Shown here one piece after another: positions 57,881 to 64,000 of a DNA stretch of 64,000 nucleotides. The position numbers and the translations under genes are program-made. Location: the NCBI GenBank assembly GCA_002914845.1, contig JXTC01000014.1, positions 871,293 to 935,292 of the forward strand. The letters are read 5' to 3'. Position 1 is the stretch's first letter; every line of letters begins with the position of its first letter. The notes under the pieces are model-generated. The model made no database searches. It was not told where the DNA came from and saw nothing but the letters and a program-made list of their open reading frames with translations. Source of the DNA: Trema orientale. Taxonomy: Eukaryota > Streptophyta > Magnoliopsida > Rosales > Cannabaceae.

Positions 57881-58528
57881 CAGTTTGGTTTTCTTTTAGC
57901 AGAATGCTCTGTATGTAAGTAAAACATAAGAAATCGCCAAAGTTTCAAGAAAACTAGTTTAGTTTATTTGTAGCATAATATCCTATATGTAAGTAAATCC
58001 ATAAGACCACAAAGGTTTACAAGAAACTAGTTTAATTTTCTTTTAGCAGAATACTCTATATGGTTGTATGTAAGTAAATCATAAGAAACCACAATGGTTT
58101 CCAAAAAACTAGTTTGAATTCCTTTTAGCATAATGCTATATATATAAGTAAATCACAAGAAATCAAAAAGGTTTCCAGGAAACTAGTTTGGTTTATATGT
58201 AGCAGATTATCCTGTATATAAGTAAATTATAGGAAATCACAAAAGTTTCCAGGAAACCAATACGGCTTCCTTTTAGCAGAATGCCACACACGAAAGTAAA
58301 TCACAGGAAATCACAATGGTTTTCTTTTTACAGAATACCCTGTATGTAAGTAAATCACAAGAAACCTTTGTAACTTCCTGGAAAATAATTTGGATTCCTT
58401 TTACCAGAATACCCTATATGTACGTAAATCACATGAAACATTTTCTGAAAACTAGTTTGGTTTCTTTTTAGCAGAATACTCTAAATATAAGTAAATCATA
58501 GGAAATCACAAAGGTTTTCTAGAAACTA
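57881..58528 (+). repeat. Minisatellite array 1, about nine ~73-bp units
   Basis: Each unit follows the pattern TTTGGTTTCCTTTTAGCAGA, then a CCTGTATGTAAGTAAATCA block, then GGAAACCACAAAGGTTTCC. Copies diverge by roughly 15-25 percent by eye, and the spacing of AGTAAATCA ranges from about 55 to 82 bp. The last block is a near-palindrome (GGAAACC...GGTTTCC) that can form a hairpin. A second array lies at 60171-60552. Confidence 0.85.
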
Positions 58529-58663
58529 TTTTTTTTTCTTTTTCAACAGTTTGGTTATCTCATACTAATTTGGTTATAAGAAACTAAAAAGAGAAGAAAA
58601 TGAAAAAAAAAAATACTATAAAGAAAATAGCAAAAAAAAATGATATTTTCTTTTATTTTAAAG

Positions 58664-58735
58664 ATCGAATCGAACCCAGGCCACTTACAAGTGCATGCGC
58701 TTTAACCACTAAGCTAACATATTTTTCAACCATTT
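58664..58735 (-). mobile_element. tRNA-like head of a SINE-type repeat
   Basis: The - strand reads TTAGCTTAGTGGTTAAAGC (A-box like), then CACTTGTAAGTG, then GGGTTCGATTC (B-box). The T-stem does not close and there is no acceptor stem, so it is not a working tRNA gene. A-rich DNA follows. It is a SINE head or a tRNA-like part of the surrounding repeat unit. Confidence 0.55.
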
Positions 58736-60170
58736 TTTATCATTTTCTATGACTTATAAATGTTATTCTAAAAGATTGCAATATTTATAACTATGCCACC
58801 GACTCTTCCTCATCCAGCTTTTAGAAAAATATCTATTTAGGTCGTATTAAGTTTTTAGGTCGTATTTTTGTCATTTTTTTAATAAGGTAGTGTCATTTTT
58901 CCAGAAAAAGAAAGAAAAATTCTAGATTTATTTAGGAAAATAAGACTTCTAAATATTTGAAAATACTAATTTTGAAGAAAAAGTATTAAAATTCTAAATA
59001 TTTTCAAAAGTATTATTTCCGTAAATAAACTTTTGGAAAATTATGTATTTTCTAAACAAATTGGGAATTTTTCAAAAGTTTAACCCATCATGAATTTTTC
59101 AATTTTCCAGGGGCCTCATTTTTTGTAAGAATCCCACAAAAATGACATTTTCAGGAGTAATATAAATTTTTAACCTATAGTATGATATTTTTTATAAGAA
59201 TGCTAATCAAAAGTTTTATATCATAATCATAAAACTTTAACTACTAGTCAAAATATTTATTAAGGTTAAATTGGCATGTGCCACTTTCTTAAACTAATAA
59301 ATTAAATATAACACCTCCATTAGAATTTACCACTTAATGAAGTGAAAAAGACAACTCTTTCCAAATTTGGGTATCAATTGCACAAGAGTGGTCAAACCAT
59401 GAGAAGGTGACCACGTCAGAGGAAAGTTTCTGAACCCAAGTGAAGAGTGTCACTAGAATTGAGGAGGAGGAGAGATGAGGTAATAGAGGAGAGAAGAAAA
59501 TATATGTTGGAAAAAGGTGATCTACACAGGAGGAGAGTGGAGATCGTTAACTGAGGAGAGAAGAGCTTACAATCGAAGAAGGGAGAAAGCACGAGTCGAG
59601 AGAGAGGGTACGAGAGATGAGTTAGATCTGGAAGAAAGGAGAGAAAAGATTGAAGACTTTTGGGTATTTGGCAATGGGATATTCAGTTAAGGGTAAAATG
59701 ATTATTTTACATGTAAAAATAATGGGTAAAATATTACTTGTTATGTCTAATTAACTAGCCATAAAACAAAAAGTGGTTATGCTCTTATTTTTGGATCCTA
59801 TAGCAAAATAATCAAATTTGGGTGTCATTTTAAATAAATATTTGTTTTTCGAATAGTATCGCAAAATGACTGGTATATCAGTATATACCAAATATAAAAT
59901 ATGATGTATCCACCACAGAAAATTTATATTAAGTACATATACTAGCTTATTTATTTAGGCTTAAACACAATTTCAGGACCAAAGACTAAATGGCTGATTT
60001 TTGAAGGATTTTGGACACTTATACTTAATTTTCAAAAAATATTACCAAATCTATTACCTTTCAAAAATAATAAAAGTTTCATACGACCTTTCAGGACATT
60101 TTTCTAAATACTTTGGGAGCTATAAAATGTTATAGCATTTTAGTAAATAAGCCATCTTTTTTTTCTTTTT
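58736..60170. other. Repeat-rich intergenic DNA between the two arrays
   Basis: Several phrases (TTTCAATTTT...GGGCC, TTGGGAATTTTTCAAAA) recur near 5565-5640, so this looks like worn transposon DNA of a family present elsewhere in the window. A purine-rich stretch at 59450-59650 (GAGGAGAGAAG) stands out by composition. No gene was seen. Confidence 0.4.
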
Positions 60171-60552
60171 TTATATGAAACCACAAAGGCTTCCTGAAAA
60201 CAAAATTGGTTTCTTATTAGCAGGATGTCCTATGCGTAAGTAAATCACAGAAAACTGCAAAGGTGTCTTGGAAACCAATTTAGTTTCCTTTTAGAAGAAT
60301 GTCATCACAGAAAATCACAAAAACTTCTTGGAAGCCAGTTTGGTTTCCTTTTAGCGGAGTGCCATATACGTAAGTAAATCACAGGAAACTACAAAGGTTT
60401 CCTGGAAATCAATTTGGTTCCTTTTAGCAAAATACCCTGTATGTAAGTAAATCATAGGAAACCACAATGGTTTCCTGGAAACCAAACTAGTTTCCATGTA
60501 ACAAAATATCATATAGCTAAGTAAATCACAAGAAACTACAAATGTTTTCTAA
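60171..60552 (+). repeat. Minisatellite array 2, about five units
   Basis: It has the same unit and orientation as 57881-58528 (GTAAGTAAATCACAG, CTGGAAACCAATTTGGTTTC). The units are somewhat better conserved. It is preceded by the same leading segment as the first array, which points to duplication of a larger block. Confidence 0.82.
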
Positions 60553-61866
60553 ACATTTACCCCCCAACAAACTAATAACCCAGTTCTTATTTTTCAAACC
60601 AATTCCTAATTTATACAAATTTGAAACCAGTTTAAAAGTTAGAAACTAAGCAACACCATTATTATGACTAGAATCAGTATTTAAAATTGGTAAATCATTG
60701 TAAAATTTACTAAAATTTTTCCGAAAAAATCATGTTTGGTTCATTTAGCAAATAGAAATTATTCTAACAAGGGATTTGAATATGATGAAAAATTGAGGTT
60801 TCCCCTTAAACGACAAATAGACAACATCAAGTTATACTCGTCATGAGAGATAATGCATAAAAAATACATCAGACATCTTGAATTATCATCATCTCATAAT
60901 CAAGAGATTTGAATTAAGGCATTAACTCAAACATATTGTGCGCACTCTCAACGAAACCACGATCACTATATATATAATCCAAATCGTTTTAAATAAATAC
61001 ATTAGACTCAAACCCATTTCTTAAACTAATAAAATGAATAATCTTAACTTTTGAACAACCTTTAACTTTGCTGAAGTCTTCAAAAGAAAGAGTACCTATG
61101 AGTATATATATAATAATTAACAACAATTGGCCTGAAAATTTACATACAGACCTTCGATCGTATAATAAGTATAATTATAATCAAAGAAGTAAATCCTTAG
61201 TCCATATTCATTGGCAAGTTCCCAAGCAGGATTGCATGGTTTGCCATTGAATCCAACGATCCCACCGTGATGAGTAAGCCGTGGTAGACTCTTGCAGTGC
61301 GGCCATAGTGGAGCTCTAGAATTGAAGATCAGTCTTGAGCGATGGTATTTTGGATTTGAGAGATACAACAAGAGAGATTTTAAAAAAATTAGTATTTTTT
61401 AAAATAACATCGTATGAAAATAAGTTAACTTAATTGCACCGTATTTATTACCTTATTTTTTAAAAGGTTGCACTAAGTGACATTTCCACATTTTTGAAAA
61501 ATCAAGACTCATTTAGAAAAATGTCATTTTTAAACATTTTATTTAGAAAATTACCAGTTATTAACTTTATTTATAAATATATCACTTATTCTTTAAAAGT
61601 TGGTGTTTTCAAAAGGTTAATGGCACAAATAGTTCTTGAAGTATCCAACCTACAGTAATTTAGTTCTTAAAATTTCAACTGTAACAACTACACCCCTGAA
61701 CTTTTTAATTTATAGTAATTTAGTCCCTATATTATTTAAATTGCAATATGCTATTGATTTTTTTTAATCAAAAATACATGTGTGGAGCATGTGGTGGTAT
61801 CTACATTTGTATGTCATGTGATTCCTTCTCGTATAGGTGGAGAACGACTTACCGATTACTGTGACT
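60553..61866. other. Intergenic DNA; end of a MULE-like element near 61617-61760
   Basis: GGTTAATGGCACAAATAGTTC followed by CAGTAATTTAGTTC and TAGTAATTTAGTCCC resembles the arm of a long-TIR element like those at 9094 and 47545. A partner arm was not found, perhaps because later insertions separated it. No gene was seen. Confidence 0.4.
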
Positions 61867-62958
61867 AGGGGCGGCTTAAGGGTAATGCCACTAAGGCCGT
61901 GGCCTAAGGCCCCATTGAGCCAAGGCCCAATAATTAACTTCATATATTAGATATATGTGATACTGTTAGAATGATCAATACCAATATACTATTTCCTTTT
62001 AAATTGTCTAAAATATTTTATACATTTACCTTGTCCTAATTAAGGTATCCTTAAGTACTAGCAATTACTCCATATTTCAATTTCTTTTTTTAAATAAATT
62101 GATATTCTTTTTTTTTTTTTTGAAATTGAAATAAATTGATATTCTCTATTTGAAATAATCTGTATATAATCAGCAATTACTATGTTATAGATTTGTTTTT
62201 TGAAGAAAATTAGTGTCACTAATCTTTTTTCAATTTATCATTGCTGATATTTTTTTAGTGTCATTAAATATTAATTATTGTACACATTTTCTTATGTTTT
62301 AGTCCTTTTTAGCCAAAATTTAAATGACAAAATTCTATAAATATAGAACTTTGACACATCACATTCTACAATTCATTTTCTTATAGTAATTCTTAGAAGT
62401 GTTGATAACATTTCCAGGTTCTATTACTCTCTTTTAACTTTTTAATTTTTATTTTATTTACATTTAGATTGTATATATATAACATTTTTTTTTATTCTTG
62501 TATAGTTTATATTTATAAGAAGTGTTGTTGTTAGACATTAGAAATATGAATATATATATATATATACATATAATAGAAAATACGAATCTGGATATTAGAA
62601 ACTTAAGAAAAATAGAAGAGTAGAACGATTAATTAAATCCCAAAAAAAGGCCCTTGATAAATTTCTAAGAAGCAACAAAAAAGAAGTAAATGTAAAGGTG
62701 TAGAAGTTCAACAACCAAATTTGAATAAATTAAAAGATAATGAAGAGATAAATAGTGAAAATACTAACTATAAAATATTTGATATAATGATCCTTAGTAA
62801 AAAGAGTCTAGAAAACATAGAATATGAAAAGGATTTAGTTATCAATTTTGCATCTCAAAAAGCAATAAAAATAGACTTTAAATAGATTATATATATATAT
62901 TTAAAAGGCTTAATTAGAAATTTCGCTTAAGGTCCCCATCTTATTGAGCCACCCTTGG
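61867..62958 (+). mobile_element. Non-autonomous hAT element with transposase remnant
   Basis: The ends are AGGGGCGGCTTAA and, inverted, AAGGGTGGCTCAA, imperfect TIRs. A perfect 8-bp target duplication CTGTGACT lies at 61859-61866 and 62959-62966. Around 62584-62691, one frame reads KLKKNRRVERLIKSQ followed by KKALDKFLRSNKKEVN, with one in-frame stop before it. This is the N-terminal lead of ZMYM1-like (TTF-zinc-finger) plant hAT transposases. The catalytic core is missing, so the copy cannot move on its own. Confidence 0.88.
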
Positions 62959-62966
62959 CTGTGACT

Positions 62967-63407
62967 TTATAGTGTATTTAGGGATTCCTATAAAGAATGT
63001 TTTTTTTTTTTTCAGAGGAAGTGCGTGAAAAAAATGAAATGTTTATAAAAATGAAAGGATACAATTGGAATTTAAAAGAAGTTTATGCATAAAGCGTACT
63101 TACGAATATGCATGTTCTTTATCTACTGAGCATTAGTTCATTTTGTTCTTATAATGTAAATGAGGAGACATATGATGTCGCATAGTAGCTGGTTTATTGG
63201 CATGTTTTTTTGTTACTATGATCATACAGATATAGACGAGTTTGATTTGTGGCCGACATTATTCTAATATGATATATATATATTATTTTTGATGGCAAAG
63301 TAGATTAATGGAAACTTCTTTTTGGTTGAACATTTTGTAAAAGACACTTTCAATAAGTAACGCCACACAGCTACTTTTATTTTTAAATTTTGGAAAGTTC
63401 AAATATC
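62967..63407. other. Intergenic DNA, no gene seen
   Basis: AT-rich with a T-run at 63000-63012. No supported frame, RNA or repeat. Confidence 0.55.
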
Positions 63408-63577
63408 TCCATCTTTTTTCAAAACTAAAAATATGGTTTAGGGAAGAATATTACTTCATTGTTTGACTATGTATGATAATATAGTTAAAGTATATGTCCA
63501 TTTTTTTTCAAAACTAAAAGTACCGAAGGATAATACTTCATAGTTTAACTATGTGTGATAATATACTTAAACTAAGG
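63408..63577 (+). repeat. Tandem duplication of an ~89-bp unit
   Basis: Copies at 63408-63496 and 63497-63577 share TTTTTTCAAAACTAAAA, AATACTTCATAGTTTAACTA-like and TGTATGATAATATA-like blocks. The second is slightly shorter. Non-coding. Confidence 0.78.
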
Positions 63578-63843
63578 GTGTTGCAAATGGTAATTTTAAC
63601 TATCTCGCATTATTAATATTTTTCATAAGGATGCATTCACATATAAGTTGTTTATAGACTTCTCATAATATTTGTTTAATTAGAAGTTCAAATTTGGGTC
63701 TTTAGTGAAGTGAGTCTATACTAACAAATTATGGCCACTTAAATTAGGAGTTAATTGACATTGAGTTTGATTTGGGAAAATTGATATAGATAGTACTAAT
63801 TTGGTACAAAATGACTTTTTTAGTAGCTAGTTTTAAGTTGACA

Positions 63844-64000
63844 TTTCTAGTAGTGTCACAAATTATGTGACGATGGCTTATACAATTTGTGATATAAAAT
63901 TATAACTTTTCTAGAGCTAACCAATAGTTATAAATTGTGTGACCTTCCGTTATACATGGTCACAAAACACTAAACACTATTAGAAAAGTTATTTTTCAAA
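63844..64000. mobile_element. CACTA-type termini at the window edge
   Basis: TTTCTAGTAGTG (63844-63855) is the inverted form of a CACTAnnAGAAA terminus. CACTATTAGAAAAG starts at 63975 and runs to the edge. Between them are short inverted phrases such as TCACAAATTATGTGAC and ATAAATTGTGTGACC. The two ends face away from each other, so they could be the right end of one element and the left end of another. Transposase would lie outside the window. Confidence 0.4.

Noticed and set aside
58664-58735. Possible tRNA gene
   Set aside because: The A and B boxes are present, but the T stem does not pair and no acceptor stem can be drawn.
57881-60552. Possible CRISPR array
   Set aside because: Units are diverged minisatellite copies without regular unique spacers, and the host is a plant nucleus.

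Overview
This window is nuclear DNA of a flowering plant, most likely a eudicot. It is AT-rich, its genes carry many introns, and transposons fill the space between genes and inside introns. The gene sequences look like those of a woody or rosid dicot, but the sequence alone does not fix the species.

Four host genes can be modelled with confidence. (1) An intronless BAHD acyltransferase of the vinorine-synthase-like type, + strand, 2547-3890. (2) A three-exon gene on the - strand, 14111 to 11200, for a small secreted inhibitor_I9 (subtilisin-propeptide) protein of 135 residues. (3) The exocyst subunit SEC5, - strand, 32955 to 17159. All 21 coding exons join in frame to 1100 residues, and one intron uses a GC donor. 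(4) An ABCG half-size transporter closest to the ABA exporter ABCG25, - strand, 53350 to 44013. It has three exons, 671 residues and a 7.1-kb second intron. Its promoter carries a TATA box with two ABRE-type ACGTGGC elements just upstream, and a second cluster of ACGT motifs lies 1.5-2 kb upstream.

Layout: 1-2546 is an AT-rich stack of TA-flanked MITEs leading to the BAHD promoter. 3891-11199 is intergenic, with tandem duplications, a foldback element and a 974-bp MULE-like element. 11200-14111 is the I9 gene. 14112-16962 is intergenic, with another TA-flanked MITE. 17159-32955 is SEC5; its introns hold a 5'-truncated LINE, an antisense pseudogene of an IQ-motif calmodulin-binding protein, and a Tourist-like MITE. 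32956-38689 is intergenic, with a SINE candidate and a plastid atpA fragment. 38690-42776 is a broken but young Ty1/copia element with matching LTRs and a 5-bp target duplication. 44013-53350 is ABCG25; its large intron holds a MULE with the same Tourist-like MITE nested inside it, and a TA-flanked MITE. 55308-64000 has no recognisable gene. It holds two arrays of a ~74-bp minisatellite, tRNA-derived repeats, a 1.09-kb hAT derivative with a perfect 8-bp target duplication, and CACTA-type ends at the window edge.

The four genes do not form a pathway. The most biologically suggestive features are the ABA-type promoter architecture of ABCG25 and the repeated insertion of unrelated MITE families into (TA)n microsatellites. 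I found no clearly new gene system.
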